64,000 nucleotides of DNA from positions 310,001 through 374,000 of the forward strand of contig NZ_BAABKM010000001.1 of the NCBI RefSeq assembly GCF_039543825.1, given 5' to 3'. The notes beneath the pieces were generated by a model, which was given only the letters and a program-made list of their open reading frames with translations, was not told the DNA's origin and did not search any database. Source of the stretch: Nocardioides conyzicola (GTDB lineage: Bacteria > Actinomycetota > Actinomycetes > Propionibacteriales > Nocardioidaceae). Positions 1-12,572 of the stretch are shown piece after piece (position 1 is the stretch's first letter; every line of letters starts with the position of its first letter). The position numbers were made by a program, and so were the translations under genes.

Positions 1-2090
<2,090 letters not shown>

Positions 2091-2098
<8 letters not shown>

Positions 2099-3701
2099 AG
2101 TCGCCAGCACCGAGGCGATCCACACGGCCTCGGGCAAGAAGTTGAACCTCGGATGGGCCCTCGTGCTCATCTCCATGGCGCAGCTGATGGTGGTGCTCGA
2201 CGCCTCCATCGCCAACATCGCCCTGCCCTACATCGGCGCCGACCTGAACATCAGCAGCGCCAACCTGACGTGGATCGTCACGGGCTACGCACTGGCCTTC
2301 GGTGGCCTGCTGCTGCTCGGCGGTCGCCTGGGTGACCTCTACGGCCGCCGCAAGGTCTTCATGATCGGCCTGTCGGTCTTCGCGATCGCCTCGCTGCTCG
2401 GTGGCCTCGCGCAGAGCGAGGCCCTGCTGCTCGCCTCGCGCGGTCTCCAGGGTCTCGGTGCGGCGCTCGCGTCGCCCGCAGCCCTGGCGCTGATCACCAC
2501 GACGTTCCCCGCCGGCCCCGCCCGCAACCGGGCCTTCGCGGTGTACGCCGCGATGTCCGGCGCCGGCGCTGCCGTCGGCCTGATCCTCGGTGGCTGGCTG
2601 ACCGGCACCAACAGCTTCCTCGGGCTGGTCGACATCGACGGATGGCGGATGACGTTCCTCATCAACGTCCCGATCGGCCTGATCGCGGCGGCGCTCGCGC
2701 CCCGCTTCCTCAACGAGTCCGAGTCGCACCCCGGCCAGCTCGACGTCCCCGGCGCCATCACCGGCACCCTCGGCCTGCTCGGCCTGGTCTACGGCTTCAG
2801 CCGCGCCGGCGAGGCCGCGCACGGCTGGGACGACCCGTGGACCATCGCGTCTCTCGCGGCCGGTGTCGTGCTGCTCGCGGCGTTCGCGTTCGTCGAGTCC
2901 CGCGTGAAGCACCCGCTCCTGCCGGTCCGGGTCTTCGCCAACCGCACCCGAGCCACCAGCTTCCTGGTGATGATGGTCGTCCCGGCGGCGATGTTCGCGA
3001 TGTTCTACTTCCTGAGCCTCTTCATCCAGCTGGTGATGGGCTACAGCCCGCTGCACGCCGGCTTCGCGTTCCTGCCGTTCTCGTTCGGCATCGTGATCGG
3101 CGCGGGCCTGTCGTCCAACCTCGTCAACCGGATCGACGCCCGCTACATCGCCGGCGTCGGCACCCTGATGGCCGCGGTCGCCCTGGTGGGCTTCTCCCGG
3201 ATCTCCGTGCCGGACTCGGCCGGCGGCGTCCTCTCGGCGATGCAGGGCGGCAGCCTCGGCGACAGCGTCAACTACTGGACGTCGATCTTCCCCTTCATCG
3301 TGCTGATGTCGATCGGCATGGGCGCGGTCTTCGTGCCGCTCACCCTCACCGCGGTGCACCACCTCCGCTCCGAGGACTCGGGCATCGGCTCCGGCGTGCT
3401 CAACACGATGCAGCAGGTCGGCGGCGCCCTCGGCCTGGCGATCCTGAGCACCGTCGCCCTGAGCGCGGCCTCCGACAAGAAGTCCGAGCTGGCCAGCGCG
3501 TTCACCCAGCAGGGCCTGCCGAAGGAGCAGGTGAGCCAGCTGGCCTACCTGGGCTCGTTCACCAACGGCGCGACGGCGGCCTTCCTGGTCGGCGCGGGCC
3601 TGATCACGCTCGGCTCGCTCGCGACCTGGCTGTTCCTGAACGTCAAGCACCAGGAGCTCGCCACCGACGGTCCCGAGGACGTCCCGGTCCACGTCGGCTG
3701 A
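2091..3701 (+). CDS. DHA2-type (EmrB/QacA) MFS multidrug efflux transporter
   Basis: A 536-residue inner-membrane proton antiporter with about 14 hydrophobic segments. Recognisable features are LDASIANIALP in helix 1 (motif D1), GGRLGDLYGRRKVF between helices 2 and 3 (motif A), and the helix-5 antiporter region around GAAVGLILGGWL (motif C). AGGAAG precedes the ATG, which overlaps the end of the TetR gene. Its likely role is export of a toxic lipophilic compound, with expression released when the TetR protein binds ligand. Substrate cannot be read from sequence. A strong hairpin follows the stop codon. Confidence 0.93.
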
Positions 3702-3719
3702 CCGGACGCACTGCCGAAG

Positions 3720-3771
3720 CGGGTCGTCCGCCTCTCGAGGGTCTCTAGACCCACGTGAGGCGGACGACCCG
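3720..3771. terminator. Bidirectional terminator-like hairpin between convergent genes
   Basis: The 15-bp arms CGGGTCGTCCGCCTC (3720-3734) and their exact reverse complement (3757-3771) enclose a loop that itself contains a GGGTC/GACCC stem. It lies between the efflux gene (plus) and the PfpI gene (minus), whose stop is only about 10 bp further on. No clear T tract follows, as is common in high-GC actinomycetes. Confidence 0.7.
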
Positions 3772-3780
3772 TTCGTGCGT

Positions 3781-4317
3781 TCAGGACAGGGCGTCCTCGA
3801 TGGCCTGGATGAACGCCGGCAGGTCGTCGGGGTTGCGGCTGGTGATGAGGTTGCCGTCGACGACGACCTCCTCGTCCACCCAGGTGCCGCCGGCGTTGCG
3901 TACGTCGTCGGCCAGGCTCGGGTAGCTGGTCAGGCGACGGCCCTGGACGAGACCGGCCGAGACCAGCAGCCAGGGGCCGTGGCAGATGACCGCCAGCGGC
4001 AGCTCGTCGGCCATCGCCTGGCGGACGATGTCCTGCGCGCGCTCCTCCACCCGGATGTGGTCGGCGTTGATCGTGCCGCCCGGGACGACCACCGCATCGA
4101 CGGAGCCGACGTCTAGCTCGTCGAGCGTGCCGTCGACGTCGACCTTCTGGGTCGGCGTCGTGTCGCCCTCGACCGCCTGGATCGGGTCGGTCCCGGTCGA
4201 GTACACCTTCACCTCGGCACCCGCGGCACGCAGCGCGTCGCGCGGCTTGACGAGCTCGGCCTCCTCGAAGAAGTCGGTCGCGATGATGGCTACCTTCTTG
4301 CCGTTGAGATCACTCAT
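3781..4317 (-). CDS. DJ-1/PfpI family protein (type 1 glutamine amidotransferase fold)
   Basis: A 178-residue cytoplasmic protein of the PfpI/YhbO group. The nucleophile elbow is AVICHGPWLL with Cys112 followed by His113, and the acidic partner is the FFEEAE segment (residues 16-21). The family includes protein deglycases, chaperones and intracellular proteases; which activity applies cannot be told. The ATG at 4317 gives the typical length. It reads in the same direction as the metE-like gene, 35 bp downstream of it, but is separated from ligA by the TetR-efflux pair on the other strand. Stress-response use is an inference from the family. Confidence 0.9.
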   Translation of the reverse strand: MSDLNGKKVAIIATDFFEEAELVKPRDALRAAGAEVKVYSTGTDPIQAVEGDTTPTQKVDVDGTLDELDVGSVDAVVVPGGTINADHIRVEERAQDIVRQAMADELPLAVICHGPWLLVSAGLVQGRRLTSYPSLADDVRNAGGTWVDEEVVVDGNLITSRNPDDLPAFIQAIEDALS

Positions 4318-4352
4318 GCCCGGTCGGTACCCGACGCGTCCGCCGGGATGCG

Positions 4353-5348
4353 TCAGTCGGTGAGGTGAGCGGCGGCCTTCGCCAGCAGCTCGAGCGCCTG
4401 GCGGGACCACGCCGGCGAGGCGCCCGCGAGCCCGCAGGTCGGGGTGAGCACGAGCCGCTCCCCCACCTCCGTCGGGTCGAGTCCGAGCATGTCGAGCCAG
4501 CGCAGCACCCGCTCGGTGATCTCCGTGTCCGTGGGGGCGGCCGCCGGGTCGAGGGTGGGTACGACGCCGAGCGCGACCGTGTCGCCGGCCTCCAGTGCCT
4601 CGCCGAGCGCGTCGTGGTCGGCGGCGGTCATCAGGCCGAGGTCGACCGAGATCCCGCGGGCGCCCGACGTGCGCAGCAACGGCAGCGGCGTGCCGGACGC
4701 GCACGTGTGCACCCACGGCTCGGCTCCCGCCTCGGTGACGGCGTCGAGCACCCACGCCAGCGCCTCCGAGGCCTCCGGCGGGTGCACCATCCGGTGCCGG
4801 CCGAAGCCGGACGCGGTCGGGACCTTCGCACCGAGGACGGCCGCCAGGGCCGGCTCGTCGACCTGGACGACTAGGCGGTCCACGCCCGGCAGCCGGCGGC
4901 GTACGTCGGCGACGTGGACCCGCAGGCCCTCGGCCAGCGCCTGGGCCAGCTCGCGCCGGGCACCGAAGTCGCTGAGCACCTTGTCGCCACGGGGCTTCTC
5001 GACCGTCGCGGCGAGCGTCCACGGCCCGGCGACCTGGATCTTGAACGCGCCGGTGTAGCCGTCGGTCAGGTCCTCGAGCGTGTCGAGGTCCTGGCCGAGC
5101 AGGCTGCGCGCGCGCCGGTGGTCGACGCCGGCGGCGTCGGTGAGCCGCCACCCGGCCGGCTGGAGGTCGGCACCGAGCTCGGCCATCACGGCCAGCGCGC
5201 GACCGGTCATGTTCGCGATGGCCCCGCGGCCCGGGACCTCCGGCAGGTGCGGCAGGTCCGGCAGCTGGTCGAGGACCAGGCGGACCGCGTCGTCGTACGC
5301 CGCCTGGTCGTCGCCGGGCATCGAGCCGATGCCGCTGGCGATCGTCAT
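4353..5348 (-). CDS. Cobalamin-independent methionine synthase C-terminal-like protein
   Basis: A 331-residue TIM-barrel protein resembling only the catalytic C-terminal half of MetE. Candidate zinc ligands are the His and Cys in WVHTC, plus a later Cys in LTPTCG; the N-terminal MetE domain is absent. It overlaps mnmA by 4 bp (ATGA), so the two are translationally coupled. From memory, Mycobacterium tuberculosis Rv3015c next to ligA is an equivalent stand-alone protein. Its true methyl acceptor is unclear. Coupling with a tRNA thiolase and a cysteine desulfurase suggests a sulfur or methyl-transfer role, which is inference. Confidence 0.85.
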   Translation of the reverse strand: MTIASGIGSMPGDDQAAYDDAVRLVLDQLPDLPHLPEVPGRGAIANMTGRALAVMAELGADLQPAGWRLTDAAGVDHRRARSLLGQDLDTLEDLTDGYTGAFKIQVAGPWTLAATVEKPRGDKVLSDFGARRELAQALAEGLRVHVADVRRRLPGVDRLVVQVDEPALAAVLGAKVPTASGFGRHRMVHPPEASEALAWVLDAVTEAGAEPWVHTCASGTPLPLLRTSGARGISVDLGLMTAADHDALGEALEAGDTVALGVVPTLDPAAAPTDTEITERVLRWLDMLGLDPTEVGERLVLTPTCGLAGASPAWSRQALELLAKAAAHLTD

Positions 5349-6439
5349 GCTGAGACCCGCTGGGTGGCGGCGATCGTGGCGGACCCGACGACCCGGGTGC
5401 CGTCGTAGATCACCGCGGCCTGGCCGGGTGCGATGCCGTACGCCGGGTCGAGCAGCTCGACCTCGACCCCCTGGTCGGTTCGCACCACCACCGCGCGGTG
5501 CTCGTCGCCGTGGGCGCGGAGCTGGACCGTCCCCTCGAGACGCGAGGGCACCGAGCCGCACCAGCGCGGCCGGACGCCGGTGAGCCGGTCGACCGCCAGG
5601 TGCTCGCGGGGGCCGACGGTCACGGTCCCGGACACGGGCTCGATGTCGAGCACGAACCGTGCCTTGCCGTCGGCAGCCGGACGCCCGAGCCGCAGGCCCT
5701 TGCGCTGGCCGATCGTGAACCCGTAGGTCCCGTCGTGCCGGCCGAGCACCTCGCCAGCCTCGTCGAGGATCTCGCCCTCGTGGTTGGGCGCCTTGTCGCC
5801 GAGCTTCTCGCGCAGCCAGCCGGCGTTGTCGCCGTCGGCGACGAAGCAGATGTCGTGGCTGTCGGGCTTGTCGGCGACCAGCAGGCCCCGCCGCGCCGCC
5901 TCGAGGCGGACGTCGGCCTTGGTCGAGTCCCCGAGCGGGAAGAGCGAGTGCGCGAGCTGCTGCTGGTCGAGCACGCCGAGCACGTAGGACTGGTCCTTGC
6001 CGTGGTCGACCGCGCGGTGCATCTCGATCAGCCCGTCGGCGCCGGTGCGCAGCTGGGCGTAGTGACCGGTCGCGACGGCGTCGAAGCCCAGCGCCAGCGC
6101 CCGGTCGAGGACGGCGGCGAACTTGATCTTCTCGTTGCAGCGCAGGCACGGGTTGGGGGTGCGCCCGGCGGCGTACTCGTCCATGAAGTCCTCGACCACG
6201 TCCTCGTGGAAGCGCTCGGACAGGTCCCAGACGTAGAACGGGATGCCGATGACGTCGGCGGCCCGGCGCGCGTCGTTGGCGTCCTCGATGGTGCAGCAGC
6301 CGCGGGCTCCGGAGCGGTACGACGCCGGGTTGCGCGACAGCGCCAGGTGGATGCCGGTGACGTCGTGGCCGGCCTCGACCGCGCGGGCGGCGGCGACGGC
6401 GGAGTCGACGCCGCCGGACATGGCAGCGACCACCTTCAT
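5345..6439 (-). CDS. mnmA: tRNA-specific 2-thiouridylase MnmA
   Basis: Thiolates U34 of Lys, Glu and Gln tRNAs using sulfur relayed from the cysteine desulfurase encoded just upstream. The 364-residue protein shows the PP-loop SGGVDS (8-13), the first catalytic cysteine in NPCLRCN (C98, with C101 nearby) and the second in HDICFVADG (C198). A central insertion and a C-terminal beta-barrel region complete the usual architecture. It starts at the ATG at 6439, 10 bp after the iscS stop, and overlaps the metE-like gene by 4 bp. This is one operon in the order iscS-mnmA-metE-like. Confidence 0.97.
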   Translation of the reverse strand: MKVVAAMSGGVDSAVAAARAVEAGHDVTGIHLALSRNPASYRSGARGCCTIEDANDARRAADVIGIPFYVWDLSERFHEDVVEDFMDEYAAGRTPNPCLRCNEKIKFAAVLDRALALGFDAVATGHYAQLRTGADGLIEMHRAVDHGKDQSYVLGVLDQQQLAHSLFPLGDSTKADVRLEAARRGLLVADKPDSHDICFVADGDNAGWLREKLGDKAPNHEGEILDEAGEVLGRHDGTYGFTIGQRKGLRLGRPAADGKARFVLDIEPVSGTVTVGPREHLAVDRLTGVRPRWCGSVPSRLEGTVQLRAHGDEHRAVVVRTDQGVEVELLDPAYGIAPGQAAVIYDGTRVVGSATIAATQRVSA

Positions 6440-6449
6440 GGGCGCAGCC

Positions 6450-7631
6450 TCATCGGTGCGCTGCCCGGGCCCGTTCGACGACGGGGACGATGGCCTCCAC
6501 GACGGCGTCGACGTCGTCCTGGGTCGAGGTGTGGCCGAGCGAGAAGCGCAGCGAGTGCCGCGCGGCCTCGTCGTCACGGCCCATCGCCAGCAGCACGTGC
6601 GAGGGCTGCGGGACCCCGGCGGAGCAGGCCGAGCCGGTGGAGCACTCGATGCCGCGGGCGTCGAGGAGCATCAGCAGCGAGTCACCCTCGCAGCCGGGGA
6701 AGCCCAGGTGCGCGTTGCCGGGCAGCCGCTCCCCGCTGTCGAGCGCGGGGCCGTGGAGGTGGGCGTCGGGCACGGCCTGGATGACCCGGCGCACCAGGTC
6801 GTCGCGCAGCGCGCCGACGCGGCCGGCGTGCTCGGCCTGCTGCTTGACGGCGAGCTCGACGGCGGCGGCGAAGCCGGCGATCGCCGGCGGGTCGATGGTG
6901 CCGCTGCGGATGTCCCGCTCCTGGCCGCCACCGTGGACCAGCGGCGTGACGTCGAGCTCGCGGCGTACGACGAGCGCGCCCACGCCGAAGGGCCCACCCA
7001 CCTTGTGACCGGTGAGGGTCAGCGCGTCGACGCCCGACCGGGCGAAGGCGACGGGCACCGATCCGACCGCCTGGACGGCGTCGGTGTGCACCGGGATGCC
7101 GTGCTCGGCGGCGATCGCCACGACCTCGTCGATCGGCTGCAGCGTGCCGACCTCGTTGTTGGCCCACATCACCGAGATCAGCGCGACCGAGCCCGGGTCA
7201 CGCTCGACGGCGGCGCGGAAGGCGTCGACGTCGAGGCGGCCCTGGGAGTCCACGGGCAGCGACCACACCGCGGCGCCCTCGGCCTCCTCCAACCAGTGCA
7301 GCGGGTCGAGCACCGCGTGGTGCTCGACCGACGTGGCGAGGATGCGGGTACGCCGCGGGTCCGCGGCCCGACGCGACCAGTAGACGCCCTTGAGCGCCAG
7401 GTTGTCGGCCTCGGTCCCGCCGGAGGTGAAGACGAGCTCGCCGGGCCGGCAGTCGAGGGCCTGCGCGATGGTCTCGCGGGCCTCCTCGACGACCCGGCGC
7501 GCGTGCCGCCCGGAGGCGTGCAGGGAGCTCGGGTTGCCGACCTCGAGCAGGTGCGCCGTCATCGCCTCCACCGCCGCCGGGACCATCGGGGTGGTCGCAG
7601 CGTGGTCGAGGTAGACGGTCCGGTCGTTCAT
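6450..7631 (-). CDS. iscS: Cysteine desulfurase (IscS/NifS family)
   Basis: PLP enzyme that converts cysteine to alanine and passes persulfide sulfur to MnmA and other acceptors. Its 393 residues carry the N-terminal YLDHAATTP motif, the His of VEHHAV (H104), the PLP-binding lysine in LTGHKVGGP (K210) and the catalytic loop cysteine in STGSACSAG (C336). The short loop around this cysteine is the IscS-type (group I) form. It is the first gene of the iscS-mnmA-metE-like run, with 22 bp separating it from the preceding START-domain gene. Confidence 0.96.
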   Translation of the reverse strand: MNDRTVYLDHAATTPMVPAAVEAMTAHLLEVGNPSSLHASGRHARRVVEEARETIAQALDCRPGELVFTSGGTEADNLALKGVYWSRRAADPRRTRILATSVEHHAVLDPLHWLEEAEGAAVWSLPVDSQGRLDVDAFRAAVERDPGSVALISVMWANNEVGTLQPIDEVVAIAAEHGIPVHTDAVQAVGSVPVAFARSGVDALTLTGHKVGGPFGVGALVVRRELDVTPLVHGGGQERDIRSGTIDPPAIAGFAAAVELAVKQQAEHAGRVGALRDDLVRRVIQAVPDAHLHGPALDSGERLPGNAHLGFPGCEGDSLLMLLDARGIECSTGSACSAGVPQPSHVLLAMGRDDEAARHSLRFSLGHTSTQDDVDAVVEAIVPVVERARAAHR

Positions 7632-7653
7632 GGCAACGACCAGCGTACGGCGA

Positions 7654-8118
7654 TCAGCTGGAGACTGCCGAAGCGAGGTTGCCCAACGAGTCCTCGAGCG
7701 CCGACTGCGGGACCAGCGGGAAGCCGATCTTGGCCAGCAGGGCCTGGTCGGTGACCTTGCCCCAGTCGTAGGTCAGGGTGACCGCCGTGGCGTCGGAACC
7801 CTCCGCCTTCAGCTCCCAGACCCACTCCCATCCGGGCGGCTCGGTGCCGGCGGGCGCGGTCTGCCAGGCGAGCAGGTGGTTCTTGTCGTAGCCGGTGACC
7901 GTGTTGTCGGTCTGGTAGTCGCCACCCATGTGGGGACCGGACATGTTCATCCGGAAGACCTGGCCGGTCGCGGTGATCCGGTCGGACTTCTCGTCGCTCA
8001 GGACGAAGCCGGACCCGTCGAGCTCGGCGTGGCGCTCCGGGTTGGACAGCACGTTGAAGAGGTCCTGCGACGAGGCGTCGATGGTGCGCTGGACGGAGAT
8101 GCTCGTATCGGTGGTCAT
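7654..8118 (-). CDS. SRPBCC (START-like) family protein
   Basis: A 154-residue protein with the helix-grip lipid/ligand-binding fold. It begins with an ISVQRTIDAS strand, continues with FNVLSNPERHAELDGSG, and ends with a long amphipathic helix. GTGGAGG just before the ATG at 8118 supports this start over an upstream in-frame one. Such proteins bind hydrophobic ligands or act as polyketide-cyclase or dehydratase-like enzymes; no catalytic residues are evident. It lies immediately upstream of iscS on the same strand and may be read with it, but a functional link is not apparent. Confidence 0.85.
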   Translation of the reverse strand: MTTDTSISVQRTIDASSQDLFNVLSNPERHAELDGSGFVLSDEKSDRITATGQVFRMNMSGPHMGGDYQTDNTVTGYDKNHLLAWQTAPAGTEPPGWEWVWELKAEGSDATAVTLTYDWGKVTDQALLAKIGFPLVPQSALEDSLGNLASAVSS

Positions 8119-8165
8119 GCCTCCACCGTTGCTCGCCGGGACGGGCAACTCAAGGTTTAGATGCG

Positions 8166-8197
8166 CGACGGCCCGGTGCCGAGGCACCGGGCCGTCG
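8166..8197 (-). terminator. Hairpin terminator downstream of secreted-protein gene
   Basis: The 15-bp arms CGACGGCCCGGTGCC (8166-8180) and their exact reverse complement (8183-8197) are separated by two bases. It lies 21 bp past the stop of the secreted-protein gene at 8219 and before the START-like gene. No T tract is seen; termination is inferred from stem strength and position. Confidence 0.7.
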
Positions 8198-8218
8198 TCG
8201 TACGGCGTCGTCGGGTGG

Positions 8219-8800
8219 TTACTTGACGACCTTGAGCTTGCCGAGCTTGGTCGGCGCTCCCTTGACCACCGTGCACGGCGCGTTGTTGAGCAGCGGGTTG
8301 CCGTTCTGGTCCTTGGCCGTGAACTTGAACGACTTCGGGATGGACACGACGTACGTGCCCGGCTTCTTGATCTTGAAGGCGCTGGCGGTGCCGGCAGCCT
8401 TGATCTTCATGGGGCCGCTGGCCGGCACGTTCGTGGCCGGGAACTTGACGCCCTTGACCGCGACCTTGGTGGTGCCCACCGACGCCTTCACGCCGCTCGC
8501 GGAGCCCGACAGGCTGGTGATGCCGACGGTGCGCATCAACGTGGCCAGGCTCTCCGGGATGACCACCAGCAGCTTGACCGGCTTGGCCGCCACCAACTTG
8601 TTCTTCTTGACCTTGGCCGGCAGGACCATCGTCGTGGTCACCCCGACCTCCTGGGCGCCGAAGTCCGTCTGGCAGCTGTAGCTGCTCTTGAGCGAGGCCG
8701 TCTTGGCCTCGGCCGCGGGTGCGGCGACGAGTACGGCGGCCGCGGCGAGTGCCGCGGTCCCACCGACGGCGGCGAAACGGGTGCGCATGGCAACAGACAA
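8219..8800 (-). CDS. Secreted protein, DUF6801-like
   Basis: A 193-residue exported protein. An Arg-containing N-terminus, an alanine-rich hydrophobic stretch and an AAEA cleavage site near residue 32 form a Sec signal peptide. The mature part has two cysteines (SYSCQTDFG and NAPCTVV) that probably form a disulfide, and lysine-rich beta-strand-like repeats. It resembles the DUF6801 type of actinobacterial surface proteins, a recall-based match. GGAGGGAG at 8808-8815 lies 7 bases before a TTG at 8800, favouring the TTG start over the internal ATG at 8788. Function unknown. Confidence 0.78.
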   Translation of the reverse strand: MSVAMRTRFAAVGGTAALAAAAVLVAAPAAEAKTASLKSSYSCQTDFGAQEVGVTTTMVLPAKVKKNKLVAAKPVKLLVVIPESLATLMRTVGITSLSGSASGVKASVGTTKVAVKGVKFPATNVPASGPMKIKAAGTASAFKIKKPGTYVVSIPKSFKFTAKDQNGNPLLNNAPCTVVKGAPTKLGKLKVVK

Positions 8801-8917
8801 CTTCTTGCTCCCTCCGAGGGCGCCCCCTCCCGGGGCGCGTCTTTTAGTCCACTACCCGTCCGGAATTCATGCAAACCCGAGTTGCAACATCTGTCCGGGA
8901 CAGCGGTCGCCCCGACG

Positions 8918-9880
8918 TCACTTGAGGGCGACGGTCGCCACCACGCCCCGGTGGTCACTGCCGGGGACACCGACCGTCGTCATGCCCAGCGCGGCCAGGC
9001 GGTCGCCGACCAGGACGTGGTCGATCTGCGCCAGCGGCATCCCCAGGACGTCGAACGCGCCGTCGGCGGGCCAGGTCGGGTGCCACCCGTCGTTGGCCAG
9101 CTCCCCCACGTCGCGGTAGCCGCGGTCGGCCAGGGTGCGCAGCGACCGGTGGTCGACGGTCGCGTTGAAGTCACCGACGACGAGGTCGGGCTCGCCGTCC
9201 GTCACGGACCGGACGACGGCGGCCTGGTCCTTCGTCCAGCCGTCGACGTCGACGGGGTACGTCGGGTGCACGGCCTGAACGCGGAGGTCACCCAGGTCGA
9301 AGCTCCAGCTGCCCAGGGCGGTGGGCAGGCGCTCCGAGTCGGTCAGCGGGGTCTGCGCGAACGCCATCGTCCCGCTCGCCATGCTGCCGGCCAGTCCCAC
9401 CCGGTAGGGCAGCAGGTCGCGCAGACCGGCGCGGTCCATGTCGGCCAGCACGGCCGGCGTGACCTCCTGGAGCACCAGCAGGTCGACGTGCTGGTCGTTC
9501 GCGGTGCGCACCACCTCGATGCCGTCGGCATCGCCGAGGCGGAGGTTGGCCGTCATCACGACGATCGGGGTCGCGCCGGCCGCGGCCGGAGGGTTGGCAC
9601 CGGTCACCTGCGGGGCGTACCACCACCCGTGCAGCAGCAGCCCCGCCAGCGCGACCAGCGCGAGCGGCAGCGCGGCGGTGCGCCAGCGGCGGCGTACGGC
9701 GAGCCGGGCCAGCGCGAGCAGCAGCGCCACGGCATACAGCGGGAGCGCCAGCGGCGTGAAGGCCACCAGCTCGACCGCGACGCGGAGGTCGGGCTCGGTC
9801 AGGCGGGCAGCGGTGATCGCCAGCGCCGGCAGCAGCGCGAGCGCGACCACGACCCAGAAGGCCACCATTCGCGCACGCAC
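8918..9880 (-). CDS. Membrane-anchored endonuclease/exonuclease/phosphatase family protein
   Basis: 320 residues: three N-terminal membrane helices (about 7-26, 36-60, 68-86) followed by an EEP catalytic domain. Expected catalytic elements are present: the Asn in TANLRLGD (N112), the metal Glu in VLQEV (E139), GDFNATVDH (236-244), IDHVL and the terminal GSDHRGV with D309 and H310. The catalytic domain is predicted to face outside the cell. The family hydrolyses phosphodiesters or phosphomonoesters (nucleic acids, phosphoinositides, sphingomyelin); substrate unknown. It follows proB on the same strand across 22 bp and may be transcribed with it. Confidence 0.9.
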   Translation of the reverse strand: MRARMVAFWVVVALALLPALAITAARLTEPDLRVAVELVAFTPLALPLYAVALLLALARLAVRRRWRTAALPLALVALAGLLLHGWWYAPQVTGANPPAAAGATPIVVMTANLRLGDADGIEVVRTANDQHVDLLVLQEVTPAVLADMDRAGLRDLLPYRVGLAGSMASGTMAFAQTPLTDSERLPTALGSWSFDLGDLRVQAVHPTYPVDVDGWTKDQAAVVRSVTDGEPDLVVGDFNATVDHRSLRTLADRGYRDVGELANDGWHPTWPADGAFDVLGMPLAQIDHVLVGDRLAALGMTTVGVPGSDHRGVVATVALK

Positions 9881-9902
9881 GCGCCGAACCTACCGGGCGC
9901 TG

Positions 9903-11018
9903 TCAGAGCAGCACGAGGTCGTCGCGGTGCACGACCTCGCGCTCGTAGCCCGCGCCCAGCTCGCGCTTGAGGTCGCTGGAGGTCCGGCCGAGCAGCTGCG
10001 GGAGCTCCTCGGCGTCGAAGTTCACCAGGCCGCGGGCGATCGGGGTGCCGTCGGGCGCCGCGATGTCCACGGGCTCGCCGGCGTGGAAGGTGCCCTCGAC
10101 GGCGGTGATGCCCGCGGCGAGGAGCGAGGCCCGCCGCTCGACCACGGCGCGCACCGCGCCGGCGTCGAGCACGAGCGTGCCCTTGGGCTCGGTGGCGTGG
10201 GCCAGCCAGAGCAGGCGGGTCGGGCGACGGCGCCCCGTGGTGTGGAAGAGGGTGCCGACCGGCTCACCGGACAGCGCGGCGCTCGCGTTGTCGGCCGAGG
10301 TGAGCACCACGGGGATGCCCGCCCCGGTGGCGATCCGGGCGGCGTCGACCTTGGTCTGCATGCCGCCCGTCCCGAGACCGGCCGCGCCGGTCCTCCCGAT
10401 GCGGACGTCGCCGAGCGCGTCGACCGAGGTCACCTCGGAGATCAGGGTGCTGCCAGGGGACGCCGGGTCGGCGTCGTACAGGCCGTCGACGTCGCTGAGC
10501 AGGACCAGCAGGTCCGCGTGCACGAGGTGGGCGACCAGCGCCGCCAGCCGGTCGTTGTCGCCGAACCGGATCTCGCTGGTCGCGACCGTGTCGTTCTCGT
10601 TGACGATCGGCAGGACGCCGTACTCGAGGAGCTTGGCGAAGGTCTGGTAGGCGTTGCGGTAGTGCGAGCGCCGGGTCACGTCGTCGACGGTCAGCAGGAT
10701 CTGCCCGGCGATCACGCCGTGCCGGGCGAGCTCCTCGGTGTAGCGGTGGACCAGCAACCCCTGGCCCACGGACGCGGCCGCCTGCTGCGCGGGCAGCGCC
10801 TTGGGCCGCTTCTTCAGCCCGAGCGGGGAGAGCCCCGCCGCGATCGCACCCGAGGAGACCAGCACGACCTCGGCCCCGTCGACCCGCAGCTTGGCCAGCA
10901 CGTCGACGAGCGCACGGACCCGGCCGGGGTCGATGCCGCCGGCCGCGGTCGTCAGGGAGGAGGACCCGACCTTGACGACGATCCGCTTCGCCTCGGTCAC
11001 CTGGGGGCGGGAGGTCAT
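9903..11018 (-). CDS. proB: Glutamate 5-kinase ProB with PUA domain
   Basis: First step of proline synthesis: phosphorylates glutamate at the gamma-carboxyl with ATP. The 371-residue protein has the amino-acid-kinase domain opening with [10 protein letters not shown], the SSGAIAAG and NENDTVA substrate loops, and [10 protein letters not shown]-terminal PUA domain runs from about residue 275. Feedback inhibition by proline is usual for the family. Its ATG overlaps the obg stop as ATGA (4 bp), giving tight coupling. obg-proB is a common actinobacterial arrangement. Confidence 0.96.
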   Translation of the reverse strand: MTSRPQVTEAKRIVVKVGSSSLTTAAGGIDPGRVRALVDVLAKLRVDGAEVVLVSSGAIAAGLSPLGLKKRPKALPAQQAAASVGQGLLVHRYTEELARHGVIAGQILLTVDDVTRRSHYRNAYQTFAKLLEYGVLPIVNENDTVATSEIRFGDNDRLAALVAHLVHADLLVLLSDVDGLYDADPASPGSTLISEVTSVDALGDVRIGRTGAAGLGTGGMQTKVDAARIATGAGIPVVLTSADNASAALSGEPVGTLFHTTGRRRPTRLLWLAHATEPKGTLVLDAGAVRAVVERRASLLAAGITAVEGTFHAGEPVDIAAPDGTPIARGLVNFDAEELPQLLGRTSSDLKRELGAGYEREVVHRDDLVLL

Positions 11019-12553
11019 TCCTTGCCGGGGTCGTTCTCGGCCCAGTCGGGGTCGTCGGCGCTGCCGACCACGTAGGACTTGGGCCCGTAGGTCTCGGGCT
11101 TGTCCAGGCGACGGGCGACGTCGGCTCGCGTCTCGCCCTCGGCCCGCTCGGGCAGGCCCTCCTGGATCGCCCGGCGGCGGTGGGCCGCGGGCCGGTCGTC
11201 GGCGAAGCGCTGGTCCTCGCCGCGGCGGCTGAGGATCTCGACGCCGGCGTCGATGCCGGGCTTGAAGTCGAAGACCACGGCGTTGTCGGGGTCGCCGATG
11301 AGGACGGCGTCGCCCTCCTCCGCGCCCAGCTTGAGCAGCCGGGTCTCGACACCGAGACGGTTGAGCCGGTCGGCCAGGAAGCCGACGGCCTCGTCGTTGC
11401 TGAAGTCGGTCTGCCGGATCCAGCGCTCGGGCTTCTCGCCACGCACCCGCCAGCCGTCCTGGGTCTTGGTGATCGTGAACTCTTCCTTGCCGTCCGCCGA
11501 CGGCGGACGCAGCACGATCCGGGTGGCCTCGACGGCGGGCGTCTCGGCGCGCTTCGCCTCGACGATCGCGGCCATCGCGAAGGTCAGCTCGCGCGTCCCT
11601 TCGCCGGAGGCGGCCGAGATCTCGAAGACGTCGAGACCGCGCTCGCGCAGCTCCTGGACCACGAAGCCGGCGATGTCGCGGCCGTCGGGCACGTCGACCT
11701 TGTTGAGGGCGACCAGGCGCGGCCGGTCCTCGAGCCCGCCGTACCGGCTCAGCTCGAGCTCGATGATGTCCAGGTCGTCGACCGGGTTGCGGTGGGGCTC
11801 GATGCTGGCGGTGTCGACGACGTGCACGATGGCGGCGCAGCGCTCGATGTGGCGCAGGAAGTCGTGGCCGAGGCCACGACCGTCGCTCGCGCCCTCGATC
11901 AGGCCGGGTACGTCGGCGACGGTGAACGTGGTGTCACCCGCGGTGACCACGCCGAGGTTGGGCACCAGGGTCGTGAACGGGTAGTCGGCGATCTTGGGCC
12001 GAGCCCGGGAGATTGCGGCGATCAGGCTGGACTTGCCGGCGCTCGGGAAGCCGACCAGGCCGATGTCGGCCACGACCTTGAGCTCGAGGACGATCTCGAG
12101 CTCGTCGCCAGGCTCGCCGAGCAGCGCGAAGCCGGGCGCCTTGCGCTTGGAGGAGGCGAGCGCCGCGTTGCCGAGGCCGCCGCGGCCGCCCTGCGCGACC
12201 ACGAGCTCGGTGCCGGGGCCGACGAGGTCGGCGAGCACGTTGCCCTGCGGGTCGGTCACCAGGGTGCCGTCGGGGACCGGCAGCACCAGGTCGGAGCCGT
12301 GGCCGCCGTTCTTGTGGTCACCGGCGCCGTGGCCGCCGGACTCGGCGCTGCGCTTCGGGCTGTGGTGGTAGTCGATCAGGGTCGTGACGTCGGGGTCGAC
12401 CCGCAGGATCACCGAGCCGCCGGGGCCGCCGTTGCCGCCGTCGGGACCGCCGAGCGGCTTGAACTTCTCGCGGTGGACCGAGGCCACACCGTGCCCGCCA
12501 CGGCCGGCGCTGATGTGCAGCGACACCCGATCGACGAAGGTGGGTACTGCCAT
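11015..12553 (-). CDS. obgE: GTPase Obg/CgtA
   Basis: Essential ribosome-associated GTPase for large-subunit maturation and growth control. 512 residues: a glycine-rich Obg fold (about 1-158), then the GTPase domain with G1 [10 protein letters not shown]3 DVPGLIEG, G4 NKVD and G5 SAASGEG, then an OCT domain (about 350-430). A charged tail of about 80 residues follows. The extra C-terminal tail is typical of actinobacterial Obg. GGAGAG precedes the ATG at 12553. A hairpin with a short T run lies between rpmA and obg, so obg may be partly uncoupled from the ribosomal-protein genes. Confidence 0.97.
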   Translation of the reverse strand: MAVPTFVDRVSLHISAGRGGHGVASVHREKFKPLGGPDGGNGGPGGSVILRVDPDVTTLIDYHHSPKRSAESGGHGAGDHKNGGHGSDLVLPVPDGTLVTDPQGNVLADLVGPGTELVVAQGGRGGLGNAALASSKRKAPGFALLGEPGDELEIVLELKVVADIGLVGFPSAGKSSLIAAISRARPKIADYPFTTLVPNLGVVTAGDTTFTVADVPGLIEGASDGRGLGHDFLRHIERCAAIVHVVDTASIEPHRNPVDDLDIIELELSRYGGLEDRPRLVALNKVDVPDGRDIAGFVVQELRERGLDVFEISAASGEGTRELTFAMAAIVEAKRAETPAVEATRIVLRPPSADGKEEFTITKTQDGWRVRGEKPERWIRQTDFSNDEAVGFLADRLNRLGVETRLLKLGAEEGDAVLIGDPDNAVVFDFKPGIDAGVEILSRRGEDQRFADDRPAAHRRRAIQEGLPERAEGETRADVARRLDKPETYGPKSYVVGSADDPDWAENDPGKE

Positions 12554-12572
12554 GGTCTCTCCTGAGAAAATG

